A DNA stretch of 64,000 bases from assembly GCF_011305535.1 (NCBI RefSeq), contig NZ_CP049905.1, forward strand, positions 5,082,001 to 5,146,000, in the 5' to 3' direction. A model generated the notes under the pieces. It saw only the letters and a program-made list of their open reading frames with translations, was not told where the DNA came from and ran no database searches. The translations under genes were made by a program, and so were the position numbers. Of this stretch, positions 48,030 through 59,784 are shown one piece after another. Within the stretch, counting starts at the first letter, position 1; each line of letters starts with the position of its first letter. The stretch comes from Diaphorobacter sp. HDW4B. GTDB taxonomy: Bacteria; Pseudomonadota; Gammaproteobacteria; Burkholderiales; Burkholderiaceae_C.

Positions 48030-48164
48030 GTTGGCAGATCACCCACGGGGAATGAGCGATCTGCATGGGGGAGGGGACGAAAGGCCTGAAGCCAAGCCCG
48101 CTACGCTGGAGAACTTCGGCCGGTCATCTCGGATGAGGAAACATCCGGCTTCGGGTTCAGGCGC

Positions 48165-48239
48165 TCAGAAACGGGCTGGAGCGCGCTTGCGATCACGTTC
48201 GTCGTCGGGCCAGGCAGCGAGGATAGCGATGGTGTTCAT
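48165..48239 (-). CDS. 24-residue micro-protein, copy 1
   Basis: A short gene of 25 codons encoding MNTI followed by AILAAWPDDERDRKRAPARF. The ribosome site AAAGGAG lies seven bases before the ATG. Twenty of the residues are shared with the second copy at 48707-48781, and the four differences in that stretch (GAC/GAT, CGT/CGC, CCA/CCC, CGT/CGC) are all third-position silent changes, as expected under protein-level selection. It has a short hydrophobic start (AILAAW) and a strongly charged, mostly basic end. Function unknown. It is too short for automated calling. Confidence 0.75.
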   Translation of the reverse strand: MNTIAILAAWPDDERDRKRAPARF

Positions 48240-48566
48240 ACGATAACTCCTTTGTGCTTGTTCAACGCGGGCCGGCCGGCGAGCGTTGACACCTGCTCGA
48301 AAGGAAATGCAAATTTACCAAGGGTTTACACCAGTTCGCTTGGGTGTACTATCAATCCGTAATTTTTTCTTTTATGACAGTGAGTTATGAATGATTATTC
48401 AATCGATTCATCAAATGGAAAGGCGCGGTGGATGGCTGTTGAGGCCTTACATTTTCAATGCGCTCGAAACATTCACAGCCGTGCTGGGGCTTCGCAGTGA
48501 GCGACGTCATGAGCCTTCCATCCACCCCGCGCAAGACTGAACACCAAGCACGAGAAGCCGCTTCGG
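48240..48566. other. Intergenic stretch between micro-genes, no gene seen
   Basis: About 327 bases, AT-richer than the surroundings (TTTTTTCTTTTATG and similar), probably the promoter/leader of copy 1. I find short inverted repeats such as TGAAT-GATT-ATTCA (48388-48401) but no gene and no convincing -35/-10 pair. Confidence 0.5.
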
Positions 48567-48595
48567 AAAAACAAAAACCCCGCAAGGCGGGGTTT
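48567..48595 (-). terminator. Rho-independent terminator for micro-gene copy 2
   Basis: AAACCCCGC (48575-48583) pairs with GCGGGGTTT (48587-48595) around a 3-base loop. On the minus strand the stem is followed by TTGTTTTT. It lies about 110 bases downstream of the copy-2 stop codon, so the micro-gene has its own transcript end. Confidence 0.8.
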
Positions 48596-48706
48596 GTTGG
48601 GAAGGGCTTGAGCGGTACTGAACGGCTTTCGGCTCGTCCCGCTGCGTGTCTGAATTCGTCTCGGCTGGAAATCTTGATGAGCTCCAGCGGGCTCTTCAGA
48701 ACACTC

Positions 48707-48781
48707 TCAGAAGCGGGCGGGAGCGCGCTTGCGATCGCGTTCGTCATCGGGCCAGGCAGCGAGGATAGCGGTGAAGGTCAT
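48707..48781 (-). CDS. 24-residue micro-protein, copy 2
   Basis: Encodes MTFT followed by the same 20 residues as copy 1. An AAGGAG ribosome site stands ten bases before the ATG. The flanks of the two copies are not alike apart from the ribosome site, so this is an old duplication held by coding constraint and not a fresh repeat. A terminator follows about 110 bases downstream. Function unknown. Confidence 0.75.
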   Translation of the reverse strand: MTFTAILAAWPDDERDRKRAPARF

Positions 48782-48976
48782 TTTGAGAAAACTCCTTAGA
48801 TGAGTATTCAACGTGCCTCAGGAGGATTGCGTTGACAACAATTTCAAAGTTTTTTGCACTTCAATCTGCAGTGTCCAGAAAACACTTTTCTTCAATAAAA
48901 ACAAAAACTTGAGAAATCAAGTGGATGTCATTTCTGAAGAGATGCAGCGCAATTTCTCAAAAATAGTTGGCTGTCC

Positions 48977-51016
48977 TCAGGCGGCTACACCCATTTCTTG
49001 CTGAATCGATTCGATCTGCCCCGATAGCTCCAGCCAGCGCTCTTCCAGCTTTTCGATGGAGTCCGTCACTGTCTTCAGCTGTTTGCCCGCCTCGGCGATG
49101 TCCGCACCGGAAAGCGCGGGAGTGGACAGTTTGGCCTCCAGCGTCGCACGCTCGGCCGACAACTGTGGCAGACGCTTGTCGATCTGGTCAAGCTCCTTCT
49201 TGAACGGTTTGACCTTGTCCGCAATGAGCTGACGGGCGTGAGCTGCCAGACGCCGTTGCTCGCGCGGGTCCACCGTGCTGGCGCTGTTTGCCACGGGCTC
49301 GGGCAGTGTCGTTTCTTCGACGATGACGACTGGCGGTGCTTCCACCACGGCCTGAGCCTGTTGCGCGTTCTGGGCCTGCGTCTGCTTGGCTTGCTCGCGC
49401 AGGCGCTTGGATTCGTCGAGCAGGTAGCGCTGGTAGTCGTCCAGATCGCCGTCGAACGGCTCGATCTTGCCGCGACCGACCAGCCAGAAGTCGTCACACA
49501 CGGCGCGCAGCAGGGCACGATCGTGGCTGACCAGCATGACGGTGCCTTCGAAGCTGTTGAGAGCCATGGACAGCGCTTCGCGCGTGGCCAAGTCCAGGTG
49601 ATTGGTTGGCTCGTCCAGCAGCAGCAGGTTGGGGCGTTGCCAGACGATCATCGCCAGCACGAGACGCGCCTTTTCGCCGCCGCTCATGGTGCCGACGGCC
49701 TGGCTGACCATGTCGCCGTTGAAGTTGAAGCTGCCCAGGTAGTTGCGCAGATCCTGCTCGCGGGAGGGCTCCTTGGAGTTCGGCCCCAGTTCCTTGGCCA
49801 GGCGGATCATGTGCATCAGCGGCGAATCATCGGGGCGCAGCACGTCGAGTTCCTGCTGCGCGAAGTAGCCGATGTTCAGGCCCTTGCCTTCTGTGATGGT
49901 GCCGTCGATCTGCGGCATTTCGCGCGCGATGGTCTTCACCAGCGTCGATTTGCCCTGACCGTTCGCACCCAGAATGCCAATGCGCTGACCGGCCAGCACC
50001 GAGCGATTCACGTTGCGCAGAATGGTGGTTTCGGAGCCGTCTTCCGCGCGGTAGCCGAAGCTCGCGTCGGTGATCGCCAGCATCGGATTGGGCAGATTGG
50101 CGGGTTCCTTGAACTCGAAATTGAAATCTGCGGCGGCGAGCACAGGCGCAATCTTCTCCATGCGTTCCAGCGCCTTGACCCGGCTCTGGGCCTGCTTGGC
50201 CTTGGACGCCTTGGCCTTGAAGCGATCGATGAATTTCTGCAGATGCGCCATCTTGTCCTGCTGGCGCGCGAAGGCTGATTGCTGCAGCACGAGCTGCTGG
50301 GCGCGCAGTTCCTCGAACTTGCTGTAGTTGCCACCGTAGCGGTTGACCTTGGCGTGCTCGATCTGCAGCGTCACTTCGGTCACGGCATCGAGGAATTCCC
50401 GGTCATGGCTGATGACGATGAGCGTGCCTGCGTAGCGCTTGAGCCAGGCTTCGAGCCAGACGAGGGCGTCCAGGTCCAAGTGATTGGTGGGTTCGTCGAG
50501 AAGCAGGATGTCGCTCGGGCACATCAGCGCGCGGGCCAGTTGCAGGCGCATGCGCCAGCCGCCCGAGAAGCTGTTGACGGGCTTTTCTAGCTCGTGCGCC
50601 TGAAAGCCGAGGCCCAGAATCAGCGCCTGCGCGCGCGGCGTGGCATCGTGCACGCCCGCATCGGCCAGATCGGAGTGGGCATGCGCAATGGCCATGCCGT
50701 CACCGGAGTCTTCTGCCTTGAGCAGGGCGGCGTTGAGCTCGCTCAGGCGCGAATCGCCATCGAGCACGAAGGCCGTCGCCGTTTCAGACGTTTCCGGCAT
50801 GTTCTGCTCGACCTGCGCCATGCGCCATTGAGCGGGCATGTAGAACTCGCCCGCATCTTCATGCAGGCTGCCGTTGAGCAGGGCAAACAAGGTGGACTTG
50901 CCTGCGCCATTGCGCCCGACAAGGCCGACTTTCTCGCCGGGGTTGATGGTGACGGAGGTGCTGTCCAGCAGCACGCGCGCGCTGCGGCGCAGAGTGACAT
51001 TGCGAAGGGTGATCAT
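48977..51016 (-). CDS. ABC-F family ATPase (YheS/Uup-like)
   Basis: A 679-residue soluble protein with two ATPase domains and no membrane part. Walker A motifs GRNGAGKST (about residue 35) and GANGQGKST (about 350); signatures FSGGWRMRLQLARAL and MSGGEKARLVLAMIVW; DEPTNHLDL twice. The linker (about residues 240-310) is the family's P-site-tRNA-interaction motif region. The C terminus is a Lys/Gln/Glu-rich coiled coil (about 590-675). ABC-F proteins act on ribosomes; the closest named type is YheS. It ends 195 bases from micro-gene 2. Confidence 0.94.
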   Translation of the reverse strand: MITLRNVTLRRSARVLLDSTSVTINPGEKVGLVGRNGAGKSTLFALLNGSLHEDAGEFYMPAQWRMAQVEQNMPETSETATAFVLDGDSRLSELNAALLKAEDSGDGMAIAHAHSDLADAGVHDATPRAQALILGLGFQAHELEKPVNSFSGGWRMRLQLARALMCPSDILLLDEPTNHLDLDALVWLEAWLKRYAGTLIVISHDREFLDAVTEVTLQIEHAKVNRYGGNYSKFEELRAQQLVLQQSAFARQQDKMAHLQKFIDRFKAKASKAKQAQSRVKALERMEKIAPVLAAADFNFEFKEPANLPNPMLAITDASFGYRAEDGSETTILRNVNRSVLAGQRIGILGANGQGKSTLVKTIAREMPQIDGTITEGKGLNIGYFAQQELDVLRPDDSPLMHMIRLAKELGPNSKEPSREQDLRNYLGSFNFNGDMVSQAVGTMSGGEKARLVLAMIVWQRPNLLLLDEPTNHLDLATREALSMALNSFEGTVMLVSHDRALLRAVCDDFWLVGRGKIEPFDGDLDDYQRYLLDESKRLREQAKQTQAQNAQQAQAVVEAPPVVIVEETTLPEPVANSASTVDPREQRRLAAHARQLIADKVKPFKKELDQIDKRLPQLSAERATLEAKLSTPALSGADIAEAGKQLKTVTDSIEKLEERWLELSGQIESIQQEMGVAA

Positions 51017-51297
51017 GGATGACGCGATTATCCCAGTGATTGGACAACCGGTTCGCCCGAAGGCCTGTTTGGCGACTGGATGCTGCGATTCCGAAAGCTG
51101 TTAACTGCGTAGACGAATGTGTTGCAAGTGTTTTCTGTCAACCCATTTGTCGGCTTAGGCTGACAGAGCCGTCCACCAATTGTCATCAAGATGAATTGTC
51201 GCTTTGCCTGCAAGTCGTAGGCAATTCCTTTTCGATTCCTGATAGGGCGAACTGTCTTGGGCAGCACGCACAGCTCACGGATCTCAACCAGGTCTCC

Positions 51298-52173
51298 ATG
51301 CAGCATTTTCAAAACCACATATCTTTTGCGTCCACCGGCGGCCTGTCCGGCGGCTCTGCCCGCGCGGCTGGACATTGGCAGTTGGACGACATCGCCTTCG
51401 ATCAGATCCAGCACGAGGCCATTGCGGACAACGAAGATCTGTTTTATCTGTTGATGAGCGCGTCGTTTGTCGAGACCGGCTCGGACACCTATGCCGCCAA
51501 TCTGGCCGAGCATTACAGCGACTATCCCGAGATTGCCGGCTGGTTGCGGGAGCGCTGGGAGGCCGAAGAACTGCAGCATGGCGCGGCGCTGCGACGCTAT
51601 GTCGAGGCAGTCTGGCCGCAATTCAGTTGGCAGCAGGCCTACGACAGTTTCTTCGGCGAGTATTCCAAACTCTGCACGGTGGAAGAGTTGAACGCCGACC
51701 GGCATCTGGAAATGGTGGCGCGCTGCGTGGTCGAAACGGGTACCACGGCTTACTACCACACGCTCAGAGAGATGAGCGACGAGCCGGTTCTGCGCCAGTT
51801 GCTGGGCCATATCCGCAACGACGAGGTGAACCACTTCAAGCATTTTCTCAAGTACTTCAAGCAGTTGCAGGAACAGTCGCCGGTGAGCCGCACGCGCATT
51901 GCGGGCGCGTTGTATGCGCGTTTGAAGGAGCTGCGCGAGAGCGATTCGGACGTGGCGCTGCGCCATGTGTTCGCGCACCGGGGCCGGTATTTTGCGGACA
52001 GCGGCAGGCAGTTTGCCGACATCGCGCAGCGCGTTTACCAGTTGGTCAGCACACAATTGCCAGCGGATCTGGCCGTGCGCATGCTGCTCAAGCCGCTGCT
52101 GTTGCCGCAGCGGCTGGAGAGCTGTCTCTATTCACCGATTTCGAAGTTCGCGACGCGGTTGATGGCAGCTTGA
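51298..52173 (+). CDS. Ferritin-like di-iron protein
   Basis: A 291-residue four-helix protein. Two ExxH motifs are visible: AEELQHGAAL (about residue 85) and NDEVNHFKHFLKYF (about residue 180), together with further acidic residues (DNEDLFYLL), the pattern of a ferritin-like di-iron carboxylate site. The substrate is unknown; related families include acyl-ACP desaturase-like and rubrerythrin-like proteins. AGG lies before the ATG at 51298; a longer frame from 51040 covers the divergent gap and is not credible. Confidence 0.8.
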   Translation: MQHFQNHISFASTGGLSGGSARAAGHWQLDDIAFDQIQHEAIADNEDLFYLLMSASFVETGSDTYAANLAEHYSDYPEIAGWLRERWEAEELQHGAALRRYVEAVWPQFSWQQAYDSFFGEYSKLCTVEELNADRHLEMVARCVVETGTTAYYHTLREMSDEPVLRQLLGHIRNDEVNHFKHFLKYFKQLQEQSPVSRTRIAGALYARLKELRESDSDVALRHVFAHRGRYFADSGRQFADIAQRVYQLVSTQLPADLAVRMLLKPLLLPQRLESCLYSPISKFATRLMAA

Positions 52174-52211
52174 CGCGCCCTTGACGTGTCGCGCTGATGG
52201 TTCAGTTCAGT

Positions 52212-54307
<2,096 letters not shown>

Positions 54308-54321
54308 TCAAACGGTGTGCT

Positions 54322-55485
54322 TCACTGCGGTCGCACGTCAAGCACAATTTCGGTAAATGACGGCTGGTCGTCGTCGATGCGCTGGTGCGCCTCGGTCTGG
54401 GCCTGAGCCGCCTTGGAGGCCAGCGCAAAGTCGTTTTGCAGACGCCACAGCAAGTTGGTGGGGGAATCGGCGTGGGACAGACCTTCCTTGCGGTCGATCT
54501 TGTTTTCCATGATCAGGTGGGCCAGCGCTTCTTCGAAGGTCTGCGAGCCTTCGGCCATGGATTTTTCCATCGCCTCACGCACGCCGGAGAAGTCGCCTTT
54601 TTCGATCAGGTCGGCCACCAGCTTGGTGTTGAGCATCACTTCAACGGCCGGCAGGCGCGCGCCTTGCGGGGTGCGCACGAGGCGCTGCGAGATGATGGCC
54701 TTCATGGCCGAGGCGAGGTCGCCCAGCATGGTGGGACGCACTTCGACCGGGTAGAACGACAGAATCCGGTTGAGCGCGTGGTAGCTGTTGTTGCCGTGCA
54801 GCGTGGCAAGGCAGAGGTGACCGGACTGCGCGTAGGCAATTGCGGCGGACATGGTTTCGCGATCGCGAATTTCGCCGATCAGGATCACGTCGGGCGCTTG
54901 GCGCAGCGCGTTCTTGAGCGCAGTCTGCAGCGTATTGGTGTCGGCACCGATCTCGCGCTGGTTGATGATCGAGCGCTTGTTGGTGAACTGGTATTCGACC
55001 GGGTCTTCGACGGTGAGCACGTGGCCGGTCTGTTGGCCATTGCGGTAGTCGATCATCGAGGCGAGTGTCGTGCTCTTGCCGGAGCCGGTGGCGCCGACGA
55101 CCAGGATCAGCCCGCGCTTTTCCATGATGAGATCGGAGAGCACGTCGGGCAGGCTCAGCGAGCCGAGGGCCGGAATGTCGCTCGGGATGAAGCGGATCAC
55201 CACGGCGTAGCTGCCGCGCTGGCGCATGGCGCTCACGCGGAAACGGCCCACGCCGACCAGCGGCACGCCCATGTTGAGCTCGCCCGTTTCCTGCAGCTCT
55301 TCGATGCGGTGGGGTTCAACGATTTCAGCGAGCAGATTGAGAGGCGCTTCGGGCGGAAGAATCTGGCTGTTGATCGGCACGCATTCGCCGTCAATTTTGA
55401 TGAGTGCCGGCGCATGGGCCGACAGGTACACATCAGATGCCTTCTTCTCCGCCATGAGGCGCAGAATTCTTTCCATCGTGCTCAT
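54322..55485 (-). CDS. pilU: Type IV pilus retraction ATPase PilU
   Basis: A 387-residue PilT/PilU-class AAA ATPase. Walker A LVVGATGSGKSTTLASMIDYRN, Asp box VEDPVEYQF, Walker B DVILIGEIRDRETM, His box SGHLCLATLHGN. The N-terminal EKKASDVYLSAHAPALIKIDGECVPIN and the long C terminus favour PilU over PilT (about 345 residues). It lies alone between dapD and dapE without other pil genes in view, so its normal partner pilT must be elsewhere. Confidence 0.92.
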   Translation of the reverse strand: MSTMERILRLMAEKKASDVYLSAHAPALIKIDGECVPINSQILPPEAPLNLLAEIVEPHRIEELQETGELNMGVPLVGVGRFRVSAMRQRGSYAVVIRFIPSDIPALGSLSLPDVLSDLIMEKRGLILVVGATGSGKSTTLASMIDYRNGQQTGHVLTVEDPVEYQFTNKRSIINQREIGADTNTLQTALKNALRQAPDVILIGEIRDRETMSAAIAYAQSGHLCLATLHGNNSYHALNRILSFYPVEVRPTMLGDLASAMKAIISQRLVRTPQGARLPAVEVMLNTKLVADLIEKGDFSGVREAMEKSMAEGSQTFEEALAHLIMENKIDRKEGLSHADSPTNLLWRLQNDFALASKAAQAQTEAHQRIDDDQPSFTEIVLDVRPQ

Positions 55486-55556
55486 GAATAATCTCCCCCG
55501 AGTGCTTTTGAATGGCCGGTGTCATGCATGGGCCGACACCGGCTGAATGCTGGCGA

Positions 55557-56390
55557 TCAGTCGCGCAGCAGGTCGTTGAGGCTGGTGCTCGAACGGGTCT
55601 TGGCGTCCACCGTCTTCACGATGATGGCTGCGTAGGTGCTGTAGTCCTTGCCACCGGCTGTCTTCTTGGGCAGGTTGCCGCTGATCACCACGGAGCCCGA
55701 TGGCACGCGGCCGAAGAGGGTCTCGCCAGTGTCGCGGTTGAAGATCGGGGTGCTCTTGCCGATGTACACGCCCATGCCCAGCACGGAGTTTTCTTCGACG
55801 ATCACGCCTTCCACCACTTCGGAGCGCGCGCCGATGAAGCAGTTGTCTTCGATGATGGTGGGGTTGGCTTGCAGGGGTTCCAGCACGCCGCCCAGGCCCA
55901 CGCCACCGGAGAGGTGAACGTTCTTGCCCACTTGAGCGCAGGAGCCGACGGTGGCCCAGGTGTCGATCATGGTGCCTTCGTCCACATAGGCGCCGATGTT
56001 CACGTAGGAAGGCATCAGGATCGCGCCCTTGGCCACGAAGCTGCCGCGACGCGCCACGGCTGGAGGCACCACGCGCACGCCGGTGGCGGCGATTTCGGCT
56101 TCGGACATGCCTTCGAACTTGGTGGGCACCTTGTCGAAGAAGTTCAGGTCGCCCGAGCGCATCAGCACGTTGTCCTTCAGGCGGAACGACAGCAGCACGG
56201 CCTTCTTGATCCACTGGTGCACGGTCCACTGGCCCACGCCTTCACGGGTGGCCACACGCAGCTTGCCGGTGTTGAGTTCGGCAATGACGTGCTCAACCGC
56301 ATCAACCACTTCCTTGGGAGCGGCGGCGGGGGACATGCTGGCGCGGTTTTCCCAGGCGTTGTCGATGATGGTTTGCAGTTGTTGAGTCAT
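55557..56390 (-). CDS. dapD: Tetrahydrodipicolinate N-succinyltransferase
   Basis: Adds succinate to tetrahydrodipicolinate in the lysine/diaminopimelate pathway. The 277-residue protein has the left-handed beta-helix of hexapeptide repeats ([54 protein letters not shown]) and the C-terminal [25 protein letters not shown]. Its product is the substrate of dapC, whose gene ends ten bases before this start. Confidence 0.97.
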   Translation of the reverse strand: MTQQLQTIIDNAWENRASMSPAAAPKEVVDAVEHVIAELNTGKLRVATREGVGQWTVHQWIKKAVLLSFRLKDNVLMRSGDLNFFDKVPTKFEGMSEAEIAATGVRVVPPAVARRGSFVAKGAILMPSYVNIGAYVDEGTMIDTWATVGSCAQVGKNVHLSGGVGLGGVLEPLQANPTIIEDNCFIGARSEVVEGVIVEENSVLGMGVYIGKSTPIFNRDTGETLFGRVPSGSVVISGNLPKKTAGGKDYSTYAAIIVKTVDAKTRSSTSLNDLLRD

Positions 56391-56399
56391 GGATTTACT

Positions 56400-57602
56400 T
56401 CAGGTTCTCGATTGAATGAACTGGACGATGCGTTCGGCCGCTTCACGGCATTCCGCAGTTTCGGCCACCAGCGCCATGCGCACGCGTTGCGCGCCGGGGT
56501 TGATGCCGTTTGTCTCGCGGGCCAGATAGCTTCCGGGCAGAACGGTCACATTGTATTGAGCCAGAAGGGCTTTCGCGAACTCGGTGTCGCTCATTCCCAG
56601 CGAATCCGGCACTTTGGCCCACAGATAGAAGCTCGCATCGGGTAGTGCCACATCCATCACCTTCGAGAGCATCGGGGTAATTTCGGCGAACTTCTGGCGG
56701 TACAGCGCGCGGTTTTCGATCACATGCTGCTCGTCGTTCCACGCTGCGATGCTGGCCTGCTGGATGGTCGGGCTCATTGCGCCGCCGTGGTAGGTGCGAT
56801 ACAGCAGGAAGGACTTGATCAGTTCCGCATCGCCCGCGACAAAGCCGCTGCGCATGCCCGGCACATTGCTGCGCTTGGACAGGCTGGTGAACATCATCAG
56901 GCGCTTGAAGTCGGTGCGGCCCAGCTTGGTGGCGGCTTCGAGGCCGCCCAGAGGCGCCTCGTCACGGAAGTAGATTTCGCTGTAGCACTCGTCCGAGGCG
57001 ATCACGAAACCGTACTTGTCGGACAGCGCGAACAGCTTTTCCCACTCGGACAGCGGCATCACCGCGCCGGTCGGGTTGCCGGGCGAGCAGACGAAGATCA
57101 GTTGCGTGCGCTGCCAGACGTCGGCGGGCACGGAATCCCAGTCCACGGCGAAATTGCGCTCGGCCACGCTGGGCGCGAAGTAGGGCGTGGCGCCGGAGAG
57201 CAGGGCCGCACCTTCGTAGATCTGATAGAACGGGTTCGGGCTGACGACGGTTGCGCCGGGTTGGCTTGGGTCGATCACGGTCTGCGCGAAGGAAAACAGC
57301 GCCTCGCGTGAGCCGTTCACGGGGAGAATCTGGTTGGCAGGATTGACCTTCACGCCATAACGGCGATCCATCCAGGCCGCGCAGGCTTCGCGCAGTTTGA
57401 TGTCGCCAGCGGTCGCGGGATAGGCGGCCAAGCCGTCGAAGTTGGCTGCCAGAGCGTCCTTGATGAGTTGCGGCGTGGGATGTTTGGGTTCACCGATACC
57501 CAGACTGATGGCTCGGTATTCAGGCGCGGGCGTGACCCCCGCAAAAAGTTGGCGCAGGCGCTCAAACGGATACGGCTGCAAAAGTGAGAGCAGGGGATTC
57601 AT
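56400..57602 (-). CDS. dapC: Succinyldiaminopimelate transaminase
   Basis: PLP-dependent transamination giving N-succinyl-L,L-diaminopimelate. The 400-residue class I/II aminotransferase has the N-terminal NPLLSLLQPYPFERLRQLFAG typical of DapC, the substrate region LPVNGSREALFSFAQTV, the PLP contacts DECYSEIYF and the Schiff-base Lys in MFTSLSKRSNVPGMRSGF. The ATG at 57602 fits; the frame could extend to 57635 without family support. Confidence 0.94.
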   Translation of the reverse strand: MNPLLSLLQPYPFERLRQLFAGVTPAPEYRAISLGIGEPKHPTPQLIKDALAANFDGLAAYPATAGDIKLREACAAWMDRRYGVKVNPANQILPVNGSREALFSFAQTVIDPSQPGATVVSPNPFYQIYEGAALLSGATPYFAPSVAERNFAVDWDSVPADVWQRTQLIFVCSPGNPTGAVMPLSEWEKLFALSDKYGFVIASDECYSEIYFRDEAPLGGLEAATKLGRTDFKRLMMFTSLSKRSNVPGMRSGFVAGDAELIKSFLLYRTYHGGAMSPTIQQASIAAWNDEQHVIENRALYRQKFAEITPMLSKVMDVALPDASFYLWAKVPDSLGMSDTEFAKALLAQYNVTVLPGSYLARETNGINPGAQRVRMALVAETAECREAAERIVQFIQSRT

Positions 57603-57660
57603 GGGTGCAATTATGGTGGATGCGCAAGCGCCCACGGCACTCGCAATGAAATCAGGCGTT

Positions 57661-58383
57661 TCAGCCTTGCCCGCCTTCGCCTCGCTTGGCGCGGGCGCGC
57701 GCCATGGCCGCCGCGATCATGGCTTTTTTCGGATCGACAGCTTCTGCAGCGGCCACTGGGGCAGCAACGGCGGTCAGCGATTCTGCAGCGACGGCAGCAG
57801 CTTTGGCGTTCGCAGCCACCGCGGGCGTATGCCGCTCGCGTGCCAGATGGCGGGTGTAGCGCTTTCGGGCATGTTCTGCCAAACCGTCACTCCAGGCAGC
57901 CCAGCCGGTTTGCGATCCGCTGATGTTGTCGAGCGAAATGCAATCGACCGGGCAGACGGGAATGCACAGCTCGCATCCCGTGCAGTGTTCGGCAATCACG
58001 GTGTGCATGCGCTTGTTCGCGCCGACGATGGCGTCGGTCGGGCAGGCCTTGATGCACAGCGTGCAGCCGATGCACCAGTTCTCGTCGATCACGGCGAGCG
58101 TGAGCGGGCCTTCGTAGCCGTTTTCGGGGTTGAGCGCGGTGGCAGGTTGGCCGGTGATGGCGGCCAGCCGCGCCACGCCTTCCTCGCCGCCTGGCGGGCA
58201 TTGGTTGATGGCCGCTTCGTTGGCGGCAATGGCACGGGCGTAGGAGGCGCAGTCGGGATAGCCGCAGCGCGTGCATTGCGTCTGCGGCAGGGCGGCATCA
58301 ATGAGAACGGCCAACCCGTCGAGAGGGTTGGCCGTGGGCTTGACTGACGTGATTTTGTTCGTAGGGGCGTGCTGCTCGGGCAT
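57661..58383 (-). CDS. RnfB-type iron-sulfur protein (RsxB-like)
   Basis: A 240-residue electron carrier. An N-terminal 4Fe-4S domain ([18 protein letters not shown]...QCPPGG) is followed by two ferredoxin [4Fe-4S] motifs ([12 protein letters not shown] and [12 protein letters not shown]), then an Ala-rich tail. In betaproteobacteria this RnfB relative lacks the N-terminal membrane helix and stands alone, without other rnf genes. Its partner enzyme is not evident. The ATG at 58383 is the last plausible start before the motifs. Confidence 0.88.
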   Translation of the reverse strand: MPEQHAPTNKITSVKPTANPLDGLAVLIDAALPQTQCTRCGYPDCASYARAIAANEAAINQCPPGGEEGVARLAAITGQPATALNPENGYEGPLTLAVIDENWCIGCTLCIKACPTDAIVGANKRMHTVIAEHCTGCELCIPVCPVDCISLDNISGSQTGWAAWSDGLAEHARKRYTRHLARERHTPAVAANAKAAAVAAESLTAVAAPVAAAEAVDPKKAMIAAAMARARAKRGEGGQG

Positions 58384-58414
58384 GCCCGATGTTACGCCGG
58401 TTCTGAACAACCTA

Positions 58415-59722
58415 TCAGGCTGCCTGACGCTTGACAGGTGCGGCGACTGCCTGAGCGGCTGGTTGGTGCGCCAGCACGAACTCACGCACGCGTGGGTAGA
58501 CCAGATCGCGCCAACGGCGGCCACTGAAGATGCCGTAATGACCGGCACCCGTGACTTCCATGTGCGAGCGGTCTTCCTTCGGAATGCCGGAGCAGATGTC
58601 CTGGGCGGCTTCGGTCTGGCCGGAGCCGGAGATGTCGTCCAGTTCGCCTTCGACGGTCAGCAGGGCCGTGGTCGTGATGTCCTGTGGGCGCACGCGCTCG
58701 AGGTTGCCTTCGGGCGACTTCACGTCCCAAGTGCCTTCGACCAGACGGTACTTCTGGAACACCGTCTCGATGGTTTCGAGGTAGTAGTCGGCGTCCATGT
58801 CGAGCACGGCGTTGTACTCGTCGTAGAACTTGCGGTGCGCCTCGGCGCTGGCGTCGTCACCGCGCACCAGATCCTTGAAGTAGTCGTAGTGGCTCTTGGC
58901 ATGGCGGTCGGGGTTCATCGCCACGAAGCCACTGTGCTGCATGAAGCCGGGGTAGACGCGGCGACCGGAGCCGGGGAATTTCTCGGGAACGCGGTAGATC
59001 ACGTTGTTCTCGAACCATTCGATGTTGTGCTGCGTGGCCAGATTGTTCACGGCAGTTGGCGAACGGCGAGCATCGATCGGGCCGCCCATCATGGTCATCG
59101 TCAGAGGCGTCTTCTCGCCGCGCGAGGCCATCAGCGAAATGGCGGCCAGCACCGGAACGGTCGGCTGACAGACGCTCATCACGTGGCAGTTGCCATAGAC
59201 GGACTGCAGATGACGGATGAATTCCTGCACGTAGTTCACATAGTCGTCGAGGTGGAACTCACCTTGCGACGTGGGCACCAGACGGGCGTTCTTCCAGTCG
59301 GTGATGTAGACCTTGTGGCCGCTGAGCATGGTCTTGACCGTGTCGCGCAGCAGGGTGGCGTAGTGGCCGGACAGCGGCGCGACGATCAGCACCACAGGCT
59401 GGGTCTTGAGCGTGGCCAGAGTCGGTGGATCGTCGGAGAAACGCTTGAAGCGGCGCAGCTCGCAGAACGGCTTGTCGACTTCGACGCGCTCGTGAATCGC
59501 CACTTCGACGCCATCGACCTTGACGGTGACGATGCCGAACTGCGGCTTTTCGTAGTCCTTGCCCAATCGATACATCAGATCGTAGCCGGCAGCCATGCGC
59601 TGGGCCAATGTGGTCTGACTCAAGGGTGTTTGAGGGTTGCTGAACATTTTGGAGGCCACTTGCGCGAGTTCGGCAAAGGGCTCCATCAGAGAGCGCTGTG
59701 CTTCGTAAATGGTGTAGAGCAT
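58415..59722 (-). CDS. phaZ: Intracellular polyhydroxyalkanoate depolymerase
   Basis: Breaks down native PHA granules to 3-hydroxyacyl units. A 435-residue protein of the Ralstonia PhaZa1 type. It has the N-terminal [20 protein letters not shown], the nucleophile Cys in [17 protein letters not shown], a His in GAGHYGIF, and lacks the secretion signal of extracellular depolymerases. Opposite in action to phaC about 15 kb away. Its promoter overlaps a palindrome resembling PhaR sites. Confidence 0.95.
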   Translation of the reverse strand: MLYTIYEAQRSLMEPFAELAQVASKMFSNPQTPLSQTTLAQRMAAGYDLMYRLGKDYEKPQFGIVTVKVDGVEVAIHERVEVDKPFCELRRFKRFSDDPPTLATLKTQPVVLIVAPLSGHYATLLRDTVKTMLSGHKVYITDWKNARLVPTSQGEFHLDDYVNYVQEFIRHLQSVYGNCHVMSVCQPTVPVLAAISLMASRGEKTPLTMTMMGGPIDARRSPTAVNNLATQHNIEWFENNVIYRVPEKFPGSGRRVYPGFMQHSGFVAMNPDRHAKSHYDYFKDLVRGDDASAEAHRKFYDEYNAVLDMDADYYLETIETVFQKYRLVEGTWDVKSPEGNLERVRPQDITTTALLTVEGELDDISGSGQTEAAQDICSGIPKEDRSHMEVTGAGHYGIFSGRRWRDLVYPRVREFVLAHQPAAQAVAAPVKRQAA

Positions 59723-59745
59723 CAGTGGGACCACTTTCAGTAATG

Positions 59746-59756
59746 TTGCAGTGCAA
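59746..59756. promoter_or_regulatory. PhaR-like palindrome at the phaZ promoter
   Basis: TTGCA-G-TGCAA, an 11-bp perfect palindrome. Published PhaR sites in Paracoccus are TGC-rich with the pattern CTGC-N3-4-GCAG; this one reads TTGC-AGT-GCAA. It overlaps the phaZ -10 box by two bases, so bound protein should block initiation. PhaR control is inferred; no phaR gene is in the window. Confidence 0.55.
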
Positions 59757-59784
59757 TATAACAGGGGTTTTGGGCAGTTGTCAG
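59755..59784 (-). promoter_or_regulatory. sigma70-type promoter of phaZ
   Basis: On the minus strand CTGACA (59779-59784) and TATATT (59755-59760) are separated by 18 bases, five of six matches to each consensus box. The predicted start point leaves about 25 bases before the phaZ ATG at 59722. Confidence 0.6.

Noticed and set aside
48385-48747. 120-codon frame overlapping micro-gene 2
   Set aside because: It crosses the terminator at 48567-48595 and has no RBS or conservation; the 24-codon frame is supported by its twin.
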